DNA from: Cyanobacteriota bacterium
GTDB lineage: Bacteria > Cyanobacteriota > Cyanobacteriia > CACIAM-69d
Reading direction: 5' to 3'
Assembly (NCBI GenBank): GCA_022402445.1
Contig: JAKRSF010000013.1
Span: 1-64,000, forward strand
Length of the DNA: 64,000 nucleotides
Positions 9,800 to 19,273 of the stretch are shown piece by piece. The notes beneath the pieces were generated by a model. That model was given only the letters and a program-made list of their open reading frames with translations. It searched no databases and was not told where the DNA came from. Position 1 is the first letter of the stretch. Each line of letters begins with the position of its first letter. Position numbers and translations under genes: made by a program.

Positions 9800-10936
9800 A
9801 TGGAAACGCTGGCCTATACCCACCATTCCCTCGCCACGGGGCACCGCAGTGACGTTGAGCGGGCCTTCGCGCGACAGTTTGCCGCGACGGTCGCCTCCTG
9901 GGATGGCCGCTGCCTGTCGTCGGCGGGATGGACGGGGATGCTGGGGCTAGCCCTGACGGTGGCCTGCTGGGGCGCGATCGCAGCGACCGCCAGCGCCAAT
10001 AGTTCCCCCGATGGCCCGAGTCCGTTCAACGGCAGCAGCTTCACGGACGGCGGCAGCGGTATCGGCACCAATAGCCTTAATGAACTGCGTCCCCGCCGCG
10101 CCGCAGCAAGTAATGAGCCCCCCGCCCGGCTGGTGGATGCGATCGATGCGGTCACCTTCGGCATCTGGAAGGACAACCCGAGCACCCCGACCGCCAGCGA
10201 AAACAATACCAATACCTCTACCCCCACGGCGGATGACGGGGCGATCGCGGCGGAAAGCGACGCCCCCAACCCAACCCAAACCGCCAGCGGCGGCGGCGGC
10301 CCCATTCCTCCCCAATACCGCACCAGCGTGGCCCCCCGGCGCACCGTGGCCGCCCGCGCCACCACCAGCTACAGCGCCAGTGGCCTGCGCTATGGCAGCC
10401 GCTCCGCCGAGGTGATTCGCCTGCAAAACCGCCTGCGGGAACTGGGCTTCTTCAGCGGCCGCAGCACCGGCTACTTTGGCAACGCCACCCTGAGCGCCGT
10501 CAAGGCATTCCAGCGATCGCGGGGTCTCACGGCCGATGGCATCGTCGGAGCCGCCACCCTGGCCGCCCTCCACGGCACCTCCAGCGGCGGCACCGGTGGC
10601 CCGATCATCAGCAACCCCTGCCGCCCCCGAATCTATAGCAACACCGGCGCACGGGGCATCGTCCCCGACGGCTACAGCCGCGAAGTGGGGGGCTACGGTG
10701 GCGGCGGCCCCAGCTATGCGTCCACCGCCTGCAGCTCGTGCAGCGGCACCATCCGCCAAAACGTCACCGCTGTCCAAACCCGCCTCAAGGAACTGGGCTT
10801 CTTCCACTTCCGCGTCACGGGCTACTACGGCCCCATCACCCGCAATGCCGTCATTGCCTTCCAGCGATCGCGCGGTCTCCAACCCGATGGGGTCGCTGGA
10901 CCCTCCACCAAAGCCGCCCTGGGCCTCAATTTCTAA
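9800..10936 (+). CDS. Exported protein with two peptidoglycan-binding domains
   Basis: A 378-residue protein starting METLAYTHHSLA, a common N-terminus in cyanobacterial proteins of this type. An upstream extension in frame is rejected because a TATGAT-like -10 lies inside it near 9752. A hydrophobic segment near 50-65 (GMLGLALTVACWGAIAA) can act as signal or anchor. A Ser/Thr/Asn/Pro-rich linker follows. Two PG_binding_1 repeats sit at about 195-255 (RLQNRLRELGFFSGRSTGYF) and about 310-375 (QTRLKELGFFHFRVTGYYG). No catalytic domain is present, so it probably anchors in the wall or periplasm. It converges on fur with a 51-bp gap. Confidence 0.88.
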   Translation: METLAYTHHSLATGHRSDVERAFARQFAATVASWDGRCLSSAGWTGMLGLALTVACWGAIAATASANSSPDGPSPFNGSSFTDGGSGIGTNSLNELRPRRAAASNEPPARLVDAIDAVTFGIWKDNPSTPTASENNTNTSTPTADDGAIAAESDAPNPTQTASGGGGPIPPQYRTSVAPRRTVAARATTSYSASGLRYGSRSAEVIRLQNRLRELGFFSGRSTGYFGNATLSAVKAFQRSRGLTADGIVGAATLAALHGTSSGGTGGPIISNPCRPRIYSNTGARGIVPDGYSREVGGYGGGGPSYASTACSSCSGTIRQNVTAVQTRLKELGFFHFRVTGYYGPITRNAVIAFQRSRGLQPDGVAGPSTKAALGLNF

Positions 10937-10987
10937 GGTCTAAGTCCCAACAAAGTCCTCAACTACCCCTCAACCCAACGTCACGGC

Positions 10988-11443
10988 CTATAGGGGCAAC
11001 AGCGATCGCTGGCACGAGGGGCACACCGCATGGATCGTTAACTGGCAGTCCAACAGGTGATAGCCCTCCTTCTGGGACTGCTTCACCCCCATCTTGAGCA
11101 CCGAATCATTGCGGAACTCAATGGTTTTGTTGCACTTCACACAAATTAGGTGATGGTGGTGATGGGGGTAGGGCTGGTTGAGTTCATAGTGCTTGTGACC
11201 CTCCGCCAACTCCAGCTCCCGCAGAATGCCCATGCGCGCCATGAGCTTTAGGGTGCGGTAAATCGTCGAAAGACTAATATTTTGCTTCTGGCGATCAAGC
11301 ACCTCATAGAGATCGTCGGCGCTGAGGTGTCGGCCCTCCGGCAAATCCTTGAAAGCCTGCAAAATCGTCTCGCGCTGGGGGGTCATGCGCCACCCCCGTT
11401 CATTCAATTCCGCCTTGAGCGACTGTGCCGTGTAGGAATACAT
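10988..11443 (-). CDS. fur: Ferric uptake regulator FurA
   Basis: A 151-residue Fur-family repressor of iron-responsive genes. The N-terminal winged helix (RGWRMTPQRETIL, ISLSTIYRTLKLM) is followed by the His-rich metal region PYPHHHHHLICVKC. The Cys residues fall at 101, 104, 133, 141 and 144 in two CxxC pairs plus C133. That is the pattern and length of cyanobacterial FurA rather than PerR- or Zur-type paralogues, so the call is FurA. The Shine-Dalgarno is GGAGGG. A promoter-like pair lies upstream. No iron-uptake gene is adjacent. Confidence 0.95.
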   Translation of the reverse strand: MYSYTAQSLKAELNERGWRMTPQRETILQAFKDLPEGRHLSADDLYEVLDRQKQNISLSTIYRTLKLMARMGILRELELAEGHKHYELNQPYPHHHHHLICVKCNKTIEFRNDSVLKMGVKQSQKEGYHLLDCQLTIHAVCPSCQRSLLPL

Positions 11444-11498
11444 ATCGTTCCCTCCCGCCCCCTCTCGCGCAACTTTTCAACAAGCCCTACTTATTGAG

Positions 11499-11528
11499 AG
11501 CATAACAGGAGATCCTTGAGAGTTGCAA
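11499..11528 (-). promoter_or_regulatory. Probable fur promoter
   Basis: On the minus strand TTGCAA (11523-11528) and TATGCT (11499-11504) are spaced by 18 bp, about 55 bp before the fur ATG. The spacing and sequence fit a sigma-70-type promoter. A/T-rich inverted words nearby could be an autoregulatory Fur site, but no clear iron box is visible. Confidence 0.5.
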
Positions 11529-12048
11529 CAAAGTCGCCTTATTGCAATTAACTAGCAACAGATTATGGAGGGGCTCACGGGGCGAGGGACCGACCGCTAT
11601 GGAAAGTAGGCCATTGGTGGTGCTGTTTTTCGGCAATCTTTTGCAATGGCGGCCCCAATTGTCCCCTTCAAGGGGTGGTTATGGTGCATTCTTTGGGGGC
11701 TGTGCTGGGGGTCTTGGGGTGGAATCTGGCCCTGGGGGCGGGTCTTTTTGCCCCACCGCAGGCCCCTAGGGTTAGGGGGGTGATCCAGGGTTTGAGGTTC
11801 TCGGCTTTGCTCGGCTGGGCGGCGGCGGTCTCGGCAGGGGGTCGGCCCTGGGCTTTTGGTCCCCGCGATCGCTAAAACTATTAGATAAAAACCATTAGAC
11901 AAAAAGTTAAGTGCCCCCAACGCTCAAAAGTCACCCAAAGGACCAAGATCACAAAAGCCTAGCCTTGACTGAGCCTGGAATGGGGTCGCGCGCGCCCCTG
12001 ATGTCCTTTGGCCGCTGAGTTCCTCTCCTCTCTCCTCTACTTCCCCCT
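11529..12048. other. Intergenic region between fur and the GGDEF gene
   Basis: About 520 bp, G-rich in the middle and A-rich near 11870-11960 (probable promoter region for the downstream plus-strand gene). Apart from one weak small frame reported separately, I see no gene, RNA structure or repeat. Confidence 0.4.
11681..11875 (+). CDS. Possible small hydrophobic protein
   Basis: A 64-codon frame with AAGGGG five nt before its ATG. Its N-terminal third is hydrophobic (LGAVLGVLGWNLALGAGLFA) and could span the membrane once. It ends in a HIP1 octamer (CGCGATCGC). Codon use is unremarkable for GC-rich DNA and I recognise no homologue. It may be chance. Confidence 0.2.
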   Translation: MVHSLGAVLGVLGWNLALGAGLFAPPQAPRVRGVIQGLRFSALLGWAAAVSAGGRPWAFGPRDR

Positions 12049-14040
12049 ATGGCCTTTGCCCCGCCCCCTGCCCCTGGTGCCCCCCTATCCCGTCAGGCCA
12101 TTGCCCATCTTCTCCTGCTGACGGGCGCGATCGCGCTGGTCTATGGGGCGGCGGCGCAGTTCAGTTTGCGATTTGCCAGCCTACCGAGCTATGTGGCGGC
12201 GGTGTGGTTTCCGTCCGCGTTCACCTTGCCGCTTTTTCTGGGCCTTGGCCTGCGGGCGGTGCCGGGTATTTTTCTGGGCTCAATCTTTGGGCTGATGGAG
12301 GTTTTGACGAACCAAGGCCCCTCCCCCCTGGCGGCCTTTGTCCTCAATCTCACCTGCGCCCTGGCCAATGTTCTGCAACCGTGGCTGGCCCGGAATTTGA
12401 TTGCGAGCCAAATTCCCCCCCAGGCCCTCTTTACAAGCATTAAATCCGGTCTGGTTTTCATTCAGGCGGCGGTCATTTCGCCTAGCATTTCTGCATTTTT
12501 GGGCGTTACGGTCCATTGTGCCGTTGGGGTGATTTCCTGGCGCGATTATGGCACCTCCTGGACGTCCTGGTGGTTGGCGAGTGCCTTGGCCCATTTGGTG
12601 TTTTCGCCGCCGCTGCTGCTTTGGCGAGATCTCCAGGATCGCGATCGCCGTCAGCCCCTGCCGAGTGCATCCTATGGAATTTTTTCGATCTTTCTTTTGG
12701 CCGTGGCCCTCAGCTTCAGGTTTGGCTATCGCGTTGGCTATGTTTTATTGCCCACTTTTTTATGTGTTTCCGTCAGCCACGGTCGCTTTTTTTCCAGTGT
12801 TCTTGTGGCGTTCATTTCCCTGTTTGCCATCCTGGTGACGGCCCATCAGACCCTGACATTCTTGGGGGAGAACATGAATGAAGGTCTGCTATTTTTGCAG
12901 ATTTTTATGGCCTCCATTTCGATCACTTCCTTGACCTTATCCCTATCCATTTATGATCGTCAGCAATCGCAAATTGCTCTCCAGGATGCCCTCAAGCGGC
13001 TGGAGGAGCGGGTTTCGGAACGCACGGCGGAGTTGAGGAATAGTCAGGCTCAGTTGAGTGGATTTTTTTCCTCGTCGCCGATTGGTATGGGGATCGTAGA
13101 TCGCGAATTTCGCTTGATTCAGTTCAATGGGGTGTTGCTGCAAATTCTGCAAATTCAAACCTCTCAACAATCCCCCATTAGATCCCTGGCGGACCTGGAG
13201 CACAACCTGGGGATTCTTGTGACCCATATTTCCCAGGTCATCAGGACGGGGGAGCCGCTCCTCAATCAAGAGTTTCGCAACTGCCTCAAGAGTGGCAATG
13301 CTGATTCCCAAAAATTGTCTTTAATTGGCGAGTTTTATCAGTTTCGGAAGAAGGGGGAGCGGACTTGGATTTTGTCCTATTTCCCAATTTTTGATGGGGC
13401 GGGGGTGCTGCATCAGGTGGGGTTTATGGTGATTGATATCAGTGAGCGTAAGCGCTTGGAATGTCGGTTGCAGCAGCAGGCTTGTCAGGATGGGCTCACG
13501 AAGTTGGCGAATCGGCGCTTTTTTGATCAGGCATTTGAGGAGGAGTGGCAGCGGGCGATCGCGCGGCGGCATCCGTTGGGGCTGTTGCTTTGCGATGCGG
13601 ATCATTTTAAGAACTATAACGATACCTATGGCCACCAGGCAGGCGATCGCTGCTTGATTCAGGTGGCGCAGATTTTGCAGCGCTATGGCCGGACGGGGAT
13701 TGATTTGGCGGCCCGCTATGGGGGGGAGGAGTTTGTGCTGCTGCTGCCCAATTTGCCGGCTCGGGAGGTGTTGGCGGTGGCCGATCGCATCTGCGGAGCG
13801 ATCCGTCAGCGGAATTTGCCCCACTGTGGGTCGCGGGTGAGCGATCGCGTGACCCTGAGCATTGGGGTGGTGGTGGCGGTGCCCCAGGAGGCCGATGGGG
13901 CGGCGGCGTTTTTGCAGGGGGCCGATCGGGCGCTCTATGAGGCGAAACGGCAGGGGCGCGATCGCGTGGTGCAGCTCCCCTTTCCGACCACGGCCGCGCC
14001 CCCCTGCGATGCCCCGGTGGCGGACTGGCCCGATCCCTAG
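12049..14040 (+). CDS. MASE1-PAS-GGDEF diguanylate cyclase
   Basis: A 663-residue membrane sensor predicted to make cyclic di-GMP. About eight hydrophobic segments in residues 15-300 form a MASE1-type sensor. A short coiled coil follows (RLEERVSERTAELRNSQAQL), then a PAS domain (about 340-470) and a GGDEF domain (about 480-645). The active-site motif is intact (RYGGEEFVLLLP), as is the Mg-binding region (LCDADHFKNYNDTYGH). The inhibitory RxxD site five residues before GGEEF reads TGID, so product inhibition through that site is probably absent. No EAL domain is present. It is probably monocistronic, since acs follows in its own unit. Confidence 0.93.
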   Translation: MAFAPPPAPGAPLSRQAIAHLLLLTGAIALVYGAAAQFSLRFASLPSYVAAVWFPSAFTLPLFLGLGLRAVPGIFLGSIFGLMEVLTNQGPSPLAAFVLNLTCALANVLQPWLARNLIASQIPPQALFTSIKSGLVFIQAAVISPSISAFLGVTVHCAVGVISWRDYGTSWTSWWLASALAHLVFSPPLLLWRDLQDRDRRQPLPSASYGIFSIFLLAVALSFRFGYRVGYVLLPTFLCVSVSHGRFFSSVLVAFISLFAILVTAHQTLTFLGENMNEGLLFLQIFMASISITSLTLSLSIYDRQQSQIALQDALKRLEERVSERTAELRNSQAQLSGFFSSSPIGMGIVDREFRLIQFNGVLLQILQIQTSQQSPIRSLADLEHNLGILVTHISQVIRTGEPLLNQEFRNCLKSGNADSQKLSLIGEFYQFRKKGERTWILSYFPIFDGAGVLHQVGFMVIDISERKRLECRLQQQACQDGLTKLANRRFFDQAFEEEWQRAIARRHPLGLLLCDADHFKNYNDTYGHQAGDRCLIQVAQILQRYGRTGIDLAARYGGEEFVLLLPNLPAREVLAVADRICGAIRQRNLPHCGSRVSDRVTLSIGVVVAVPQEADGAAAFLQGADRALYEAKRQGRDRVVQLPFPTTAAPPCDAPVADWPDP

Positions 14041-14184
14041 GGAGTGATTCATAGGGGATGAATGGGGAGGTTGCCAGGGGCCGCGCGATCGCCCTGGGAG
14101 CTAGGCAGGCATAGGATAGAACACAACCTCAAATACTCGCGCGCCAGATTCGCGACCCCAAAATATTCCCATTTAGGACCAGCC

Positions 14185-16155
14185 ATGACCGACTCAACGA
14201 TTGAATCCATCCTTCAGGAAAAGCGCACCTTTCCGCCCAGCGCCGATTTTGCCGCTGCGGCCCACATCAAAAGTCTGGCGGACTACCAGGCCCTGTACGA
14301 TCGCGCCGCCGCTGACCCCGCCGGTTTTTGGGCGGAGCTGGCCCAGCAGGAGCTGGACTGGTTCGAGCCCTGGACCCAAACCCTCGACTGGCAACCGCCC
14401 TTCGTGAAATGGTTCGTGGGCGGCAAGCTGAATATTTCCCATAACTGCCTCGATCGCCACCTGGCCACAGCGCGCAAGAACAAAGCCGCCCTGATCTGGG
14501 AGGGGGAACCGGGGGATTCGCGGGTGCTGACCTACGCCCAACTCCACCGGGAGGTGTGCAAATGCGCCAACGCCCTCAAGGGGTTAGGCATCGGCAAGGG
14601 GGATGTGGTGGGGATCTATATGCCCATGATCCCGGAGGCCGCGATCGCCATGCTCGCCTGCGCCCGCATTGGTGCGCCCCACAGCGTTGTATTTGGGGGA
14701 TTTAGCGCCGAGGCCCTGCGCGATCGCCTCAATGACGCCCAGTGCAAAGCCGTGATCACCGCCGATGGGGGCTTCCGCAAGGGCATGGCCGTCGCCCTCA
14801 AACCCCAAGTCGATAAAGCCCTCGCCAACGACGCCGCCCCCAGTGTGGAGCATGTGCTCGTGGTCAAACGCACCGGCGACGCGATCGCCATGGTCGAAGG
14901 GCGCGACCACTGGTGGCACGACCTGCAACCGAAGGCATCCGCCCACTGCCCCGCCGAACCCATGGACAGCGAAGATTTGCTCTTCATCCTCTACACCTCC
15001 GGCAGCACCGGCAAACCCAAGGGCGTCGTCCACAGCACCGGCGGCTACAACCTCTACACCCACATGACCCTCAAGTGGGCCTTTGACCTCCAGGAAACGG
15101 ACATCTATTGGTGTACCGCCGACGTGGGCTGGATCACCGGCCACAGCTACATCGTCTACGGCCCCCTCTCCAATGGAGCCACGACGGTGATGTATGAAGG
15201 GGCTCCGAGCGCCGCCAATCCGGGCTGCTTCTGGGACGTGATCGAAAAATATGGCGTCACCATTTTCTACACCGCTCCCACCGCCGTGCGCGCCTTCATC
15301 AAAATGGGCGATGAGCATCCCAACGCGCGGGATCTGACCTCCCTGCGGCTGCTGGGCACCGTCGGCGAACCGATCAACCCCGAAGCCTGGATGTGGTACC
15401 ACCGGGTCATTGGTGCGGAGCGCTGCCCGATTGTGGACACCTGGTGGCAGACGGAGACGGGGGGTTTTATGCTCACGCCGCTGCCCGGTGCGATCGCCAC
15501 GAAACCCGGATCCGCCACCAAACCCTTCCCCGGCATCATCGCGGAAATTGTCGATCTCGACGGCAACCCGGTGCCCGACAACACCGGCGGCTATCTGGTG
15601 ATCAAGCACCCCTGGCCCAGCGCCATCCGCACGGTGTTTGGGGATGACGATCGCTACCGCAGCACCTATTGGGAACACATCCCGCCGAAGGATGGGCAAT
15701 ATTTCTACTTCGCCGGAGACGGGGCGCGCCGGGACGAGGATGGCTACTTCTGGGTGATGGGCCGCGTGGACGATGTGGTCAATGTGTCGGGCCATCGCCT
15801 GGGGACCATGGAAATCGAGTCGGCCCTGGTGTCGCACCCGGCGGTGGCCGAGGCGGCGGTGGTGGGCAAACCGGACGATCTCAAGGGGGAAGATATTGTC
15901 GCCTTTGTGATTTTGGAAGGGGAGGCGGTGCCGTCGGATGCCCTGGCTACGGAACTCAAGCGCCATGTGGTCAGCGAGATCGGCGCGATCGCGCGGCCCG
16001 GTGAAATTCGCTTTAGTGAAGCCCTGCCCAAGACGCGATCGGGCAAAATCATGCGGCGGCTGCTGCGGAACCTGGCGGCGGGCCAAGAGATCGCCGGGGA
16101 CACCTCCACCCTAGAGGATCGCTCGGTCCTCGATAAACTGCGCGGCGGAGCCTAG
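14185..16155 (+). CDS. acs: Acetyl-CoA synthetase
   Basis: A 656-residue acetate:CoA ligase (AMP-forming) that activates acetate to acetyl-CoA. The ANL-superfamily core motif [11 protein letters not shown] is present, as are the acetate-site region [16 protein letters not shown] and the C-terminal [10 protein letters not shown], whose Lys is the usual target of regulatory acetylation. The ATG at 14185 follows AGGACC and gives the standard family length. A longer in-frame start at 14062 would add 41 unrelated residues and is not used. A strong double hairpin follows the stop. Confidence 0.97.
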   Translation: MTDSTIESILQEKRTFPPSADFAAAAHIKSLADYQALYDRAAADPAGFWAELAQQELDWFEPWTQTLDWQPPFVKWFVGGKLNISHNCLDRHLATARKNKAALIWEGEPGDSRVLTYAQLHREVCKCANALKGLGIGKGDVVGIYMPMIPEAAIAMLACARIGAPHSVVFGGFSAEALRDRLNDAQCKAVITADGGFRKGMAVALKPQVDKALANDAAPSVEHVLVVKRTGDAIAMVEGRDHWWHDLQPKASAHCPAEPMDSEDLLFILYTSGSTGKPKGVVHSTGGYNLYTHMTLKWAFDLQETDIYWCTADVGWITGHSYIVYGPLSNGATTVMYEGAPSAANPGCFWDVIEKYGVTIFYTAPTAVRAFIKMGDEHPNARDLTSLRLLGTVGEPINPEAWMWYHRVIGAERCPIVDTWWQTETGGFMLTPLPGAIATKPGSATKPFPGIIAEIVDLDGNPVPDNTGGYLVIKHPWPSAIRTVFGDDDRYRSTYWEHIPPKDGQYFYFAGDGARRDEDGYFWVMGRVDDVVNVSGHRLGTMEIESALVSHPAVAEAAVVGKPDDLKGEDIVAFVILEGEAVPSDALATELKRHVVSEIGAIARPGEIRFSEALPKTRSGKIMRRLLRNLAAGQEIAGDTSTLEDRSVLDKLRGGA

Positions 16156-16188
16156 GGATCGGGCCACCCCAAGGGGGGGAATTGAAGA

Positions 16189-16246
16189 CCCCTGGGGGTG
16201 GATCCCAGGGGCCATTTAGGACGGTGGATTGTCTTCCATCGTCCTA
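16189..16246 (+). terminator. Tandem hairpin terminator after acs
   Basis: Two consecutive stem-loops. The first pairs CCCCTGGG (16189-16196) with CCCAGGGG (16204-16211). The second pairs 12 bp at 16217-16228 with 16235-16246 (one G-T pair, 6-nt loop) and is followed by T/A-rich sequence. They separate acs from the mrp operon. Confidence 0.75.
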
Positions 16247-16387
16247 TCTAATTGTTAATTCCAGTTTTCTAATCACCCCCGAAACCCAGGGGGTAGGGCA
16301 GACCGGTATGATAGGGTTGCTCGCCCGCTTGCGGGTCGCCCCCAGGTTTGTTTTACCCCTAGTTGTTGTTGCTCCCAGGCCCTGCCC

Positions 16388-16726
16388 ATGCTCGAAGCCT
16401 GTGTTTTTGCCACGATCCTTTTTGGATTTTTTGGCAGCGTTCTTAAGGGAAATTTGGCAATGAAGATTATTGCCATGGATGTGATGAGTACGGGGGCGAT
16501 CGCGTACTACGTTCTGATTGCCTCGCGCGGTGGGCGACTGACGCCGATTCTAGATGAGGTGGTTGCTGGGGAAGCCTATGCGGATCCGGTGCCCCAGGCG
16601 GTGATTTTAACGGCGATCGTGATTGGGTTTTCGATCCAGGCCCTGATGCTCGTCAGCGTCATGAAGCTGGCGCGGGATAATCCCACGTTGGAAACTAGCG
16701 CCATTGAGCAGAGCAACCGCCCATGA
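16388..16726 (+). CDS. mrpC: Mrp Na+/H+ antiporter subunit MrpC
   Basis: A 112-residue NuoK/NdhE-like membrane protein with three hydrophobic helices (LEACVFATILFGFFGSVLKG, the IIAMDVMSTGAIAYYVLIA stretch, and AVILTAIVIGFSIQALMLVSV). Small NuoK-like subunits in this position are MrpC of the multisubunit cation/proton antiporter. It is the first gene of the operon, and its stop overlaps the mrpD start. About 140 bp between the acs terminator and this ATG hold the promoter, which I could not pin down. Confidence 0.88.
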   Translation: MLEACVFATILFGFFGSVLKGNLAMKIIAMDVMSTGAIAYYVLIASRGGRLTPILDEVVAGEAYADPVPQAVILTAIVIGFSIQALMLVSVMKLARDNPTLETSAIEQSNRP

Positions 16727-18294
16727 TGGACCTGAACAACCTGACCATCACCTGGCTGGCCCTGCCGCTGCTGGTGGGCTTTGGCATCTATTTATTCCCT
16801 CGGGTGGACCGGCCCTTCGCAACCCTGGCGGCCCTTGGATCCATTGTTTATGGGGGCAGTGCGATCGCGCGGGCGGAGCCCCTCACCCTGACGCTGCTCA
16901 ACAATTTTGGCGTGAGTTTGTTGGTGGATTCCCTGAGCGGATTTTTCATTCTCACCAACGGTTTTGTGACGGCGGCGGTCATCCTTTACTGCTGGGGGAG
17001 CGATCGCAAAACCTTTTTCTATACGCAGTTGCTGGTCCTCCACGGCAGTATCAATGCCATTTTCCTCTGTACGGATCTCATGAGCGTCTATGTGGCGCTG
17101 GAGGTCATCAGTATTGCGGCCTTTTCATTGATTGCGTACCCCCGCAGCGATCGCGCCATTTGGATTGCCCTGCGCTATTTATTTGTGAGCAACACGGCGA
17201 TGTTGTTCTACCTCATTGGCGCAGTGCTGGTCTATAAGGCCAACACCTCTTTCTATTTTGAAGGCATCCAAAATGCGCCGCCCGAGGCGATCGCCCTAAT
17301 TCTGCTGGGCCTGTTGGTCAAGGGGGGCGTTTTCATCTCCGGCCTGTGGCTACCCCTCACCCACGGGGAAGCGGCGACGCCGGTGTCGGCCATGCTGTCC
17401 GGCGTCGTGGTGAAGGCGGGCCTATTTCCCCTGGTGCGCTGCGCCCTGCTGGTGCCCGATTTGGATCCTTTGATTCGCCTGTTGGGGGTGGCCACGGCCC
17501 TGCTGGGAGTCAGCTACGCCGTCCTAGAGCGCGACAGTAAGCGCCTGTTGGCCTATTCGACCATTTCCCAGGTGGGGTTTGTCCTGGCGGCTCCCCCCGT
17601 GGCCGGGTTCTATGCCCTGTCCCATGGGTTGGCGAAGGCGGCCCTGTTCCTGGGGGTGGGCAGTCTCCCGGACCGCGACCTGCGGACCCTGCGGACCCTG
17701 AAGCTGGCCCCTTGGCTCGGCGGGGCGATCGCGATCGCGGCCCTGTCCATCTGTGGCGCGCCGCCCCTGGGGGGATTTGGGGCCAAAACCCTCACCCTGG
17801 ATACCCTCTTGCCCTGGCAGGTGATTCCCCTGAACGTGGCGGCGGTGGGGACGGTCATTGCCCTCAGCAAGTTGATTTTCCTCCCCTGGAATCCCTACTT
17901 CGCGGCCCTGAAATTGCCCTTCCGAGGGGCCGAGGATGCCTCAGTTCAGGCCAGCCATTCGGGTGATCTAGGGGCCGATGCGGCAGTCCTATCCCCCGCC
18001 GCTGGATCCACGGCAGCCGCTGCGACCTCTGCCCCCGCCCCCGGCGTCGGCCTCTGGCTGGCCCTGCCCTTTTTGCTGGGGGGGTTGGCGATCGCCAATG
18101 GCTTCTATCCCCAAGCCTATGGCCTCAGCAGTTTCCTAAAGCTGGCGGTCACCCTGGGCATCGGTTGGGGGATTTATGGGCTGCTGCCGCGATCGCTGCC
18201 CCTTCAACTGCCGCGCACCGTCGAAAACCTTGACCATCTCATCGGGGCCATGAGCCTTGGCCTGGTGATTCTCTTCTGGATGGTGATGCCATGA
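16723..18294 (+). CDS. mrpD: Mrp antiporter subunit MrpD (NuoN/NdhD-like)
   Basis: A 523-residue polytopic protein of the proton-translocating NuoL/M/N family with about 14 hydrophobic helices. Signature residues are present: the Glu in VYVALEVISIAAFSL, and the Lys and His in LLVKGGVFISGLWLPLTHGE. This is the only antiporter-like large subunit in the operon. It overlaps mrpC by 4 bp and mrpE by 4 bp. An Ala/Ser/Pro-rich loop (about 405-440) before the last helices is poorly conserved in composition. The assignment as Mrp rather than NDH-1 rests on the flanking mrpC, E, F, G and B genes. Confidence 0.9.
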   Translation: MMDLNNLTITWLALPLLVGFGIYLFPRVDRPFATLAALGSIVYGGSAIARAEPLTLTLLNNFGVSLLVDSLSGFFILTNGFVTAAVILYCWGSDRKTFFYTQLLVLHGSINAIFLCTDLMSVYVALEVISIAAFSLIAYPRSDRAIWIALRYLFVSNTAMLFYLIGAVLVYKANTSFYFEGIQNAPPEAIALILLGLLVKGGVFISGLWLPLTHGEAATPVSAMLSGVVVKAGLFPLVRCALLVPDLDPLIRLLGVATALLGVSYAVLERDSKRLLAYSTISQVGFVLAAPPVAGFYALSHGLAKAALFLGVGSLPDRDLRTLRTLKLAPWLGGAIAIAALSICGAPPLGGFGAKTLTLDTLLPWQVIPLNVAAVGTVIALSKLIFLPWNPYFAALKLPFRGAEDASVQASHSGDLGADAAVLSPAAGSTAAAATSAPAPGVGLWLALPFLLGGLAIANGFYPQAYGLSSFLKLAVTLGIGWGIYGLLPRSLPLQLPRTVENLDHLIGAMSLGLVILFWMVMP

Positions 18295-18680
18295 CCGGCT
18301 ATATCAACCTAGTTTTTAGACTGGGCATTTGGTTTCTACTAACCGCCAACTTCAGTCCCACCAATATCGCGATCGGCATCATCGTCACCCTGCTGCTCCC
18401 GCGCGGCCCCGTCATGTCCTCCCCCCCTCGGGTGTGGGCAAAGGGCATCAAGGATCTGCTGTTGGCGATTCCCCAGTCCTATCTGGAAGCCTTTGAAATT
18501 CTCTTGTTCCCCCATCGCCATGAATACGTCACCCGCAAGCGCGTCCCCCACCGGCGCACCTCGGGGATGGTATTCCTTGACGTTTTGCTCATCACCTTGA
18601 CCCCCAAAACCATCGTTCAAAATTACGATCCCGAGGGGTGGTACGAAATCCATCACATTTCCCGGAAGGCAGAGCCATGA
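18291..18680 (+). CDS. mrpE: Mrp antiporter subunit MrpE
   Basis: A 129-residue MnhE/MrpE protein. One or two N-terminal helices (NLVFRLGIWFLLTANFSPTN) are followed by a cytoplasmic domain with the family motif VFLDVLLITLTPKT near residues 98-112. Its ATG overlaps the mrpD stop (ATGA) and its own stop overlaps the mrpF start, implying translational coupling. Confidence 0.9.
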   Translation: MTGYINLVFRLGIWFLLTANFSPTNIAIGIIVTLLLPRGPVMSSPPRVWAKGIKDLLLAIPQSYLEAFEILLFPHRHEYVTRKRVPHRRTSGMVFLDVLLITLTPKTIVQNYDPEGWYEIHHISRKAEP

Positions 18681-18940
18681 ATTGGATTTTAGGGGCCATG
18701 GTTTTGGCGACGCTCATCCCCATGTATGCGGCCTGTCAGAATCAAGATATCTGGCAAAAGATGCTGGCCTTTGCCAGTATTGCGACCAAAACATCCGTGG
18801 CGATTATTGTCATTTCTGTCCTGCAGGATGATTGGTTTATTGGCATGGTGGGATCGATCATTTTGAGTGTGGGCAATGCGTCCCTGATGCTGTTGGCGCA
18901 GGTGCTTAAGCGGCTGAATCAAACCAATCCAGGCTATTGA
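18677..18940 (+). CDS. mrpF: Mrp antiporter subunit MrpF
   Basis: An 87-residue protein with three predicted helices. The ATG at 18677 overlaps the mrpE stop (ATGA). A longer frame from 18638 lies wholly inside mrpE and is not used. The position between mrpE and mrpG, the size and the hydrophobic pattern (AIIVISVLQDDWFIGMVGSI) identify MrpF. Sequence identity alone would be weak evidence. Confidence 0.8.
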   Translation: MNWILGAMVLATLIPMYAACQNQDIWQKMLAFASIATKTSVAIIVISVLQDDWFIGMVGSIILSVGNASLMLLAQVLKRLNQTNPGY

Positions 18941-18994
18941 TTGTCCCTGCTCTTGTCCTTGGCTTGATGAACCGGATTGAGGGAGTTTTTTGCC

Positions 18995-19273
18995 ATGCTC
19001 TATTGGCTCAGTAATGGGTGTATTGCCCTGGGTTTATTTTTCTGGTTTTGGGGGACGTTTCCCCTGCTCGGTCGCCGCTCGGTGTTGTTTAAGCTCCATA
19101 GCCTTTCGATCGCGGATACCCTCGGTTCCTTGGCGATTATGGTGGGGCTTTTGATTAAAATTCCTCGGGAATGGCCGCTGCTGGTGCTGGCGCTCTTTTC
19201 GCTGCTGGTGTGGAATACGGTGCTGGGCTACGTTTTGGCCTACTGCTCATCGGTGGAGATGGACCATGACTGA
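18995..19273 (+). CDS. mrpG: Mrp antiporter subunit MrpG
   Basis: A 92-residue MnhG/MrpG protein with three helices. The motif LGRRSVLFKLHSLSIADTLG near residues 22-41 matches the family hallmark (kLH..siaDtlG). The ATG at 18995 follows a GAGGGAG Shine-Dalgarno; a TTG six codons earlier lies within that signal. The gene ends 8 bp inside the next one. Confidence 0.88.
   Translation: MLYWLSNGCIALGLFFWFWGTFPLLGRRSVLFKLHSLSIADTLGSLAIMVGLLIKIPREWPLLVLALFSLLVWNTVLGYVLAYCSSVEMDHD

Noticed and set aside
14584-16086. 500-codon open frame antisense to acs
   Set aside because: Sense frame encodes a full acetyl-CoA synthetase; no motif in the antisense product.
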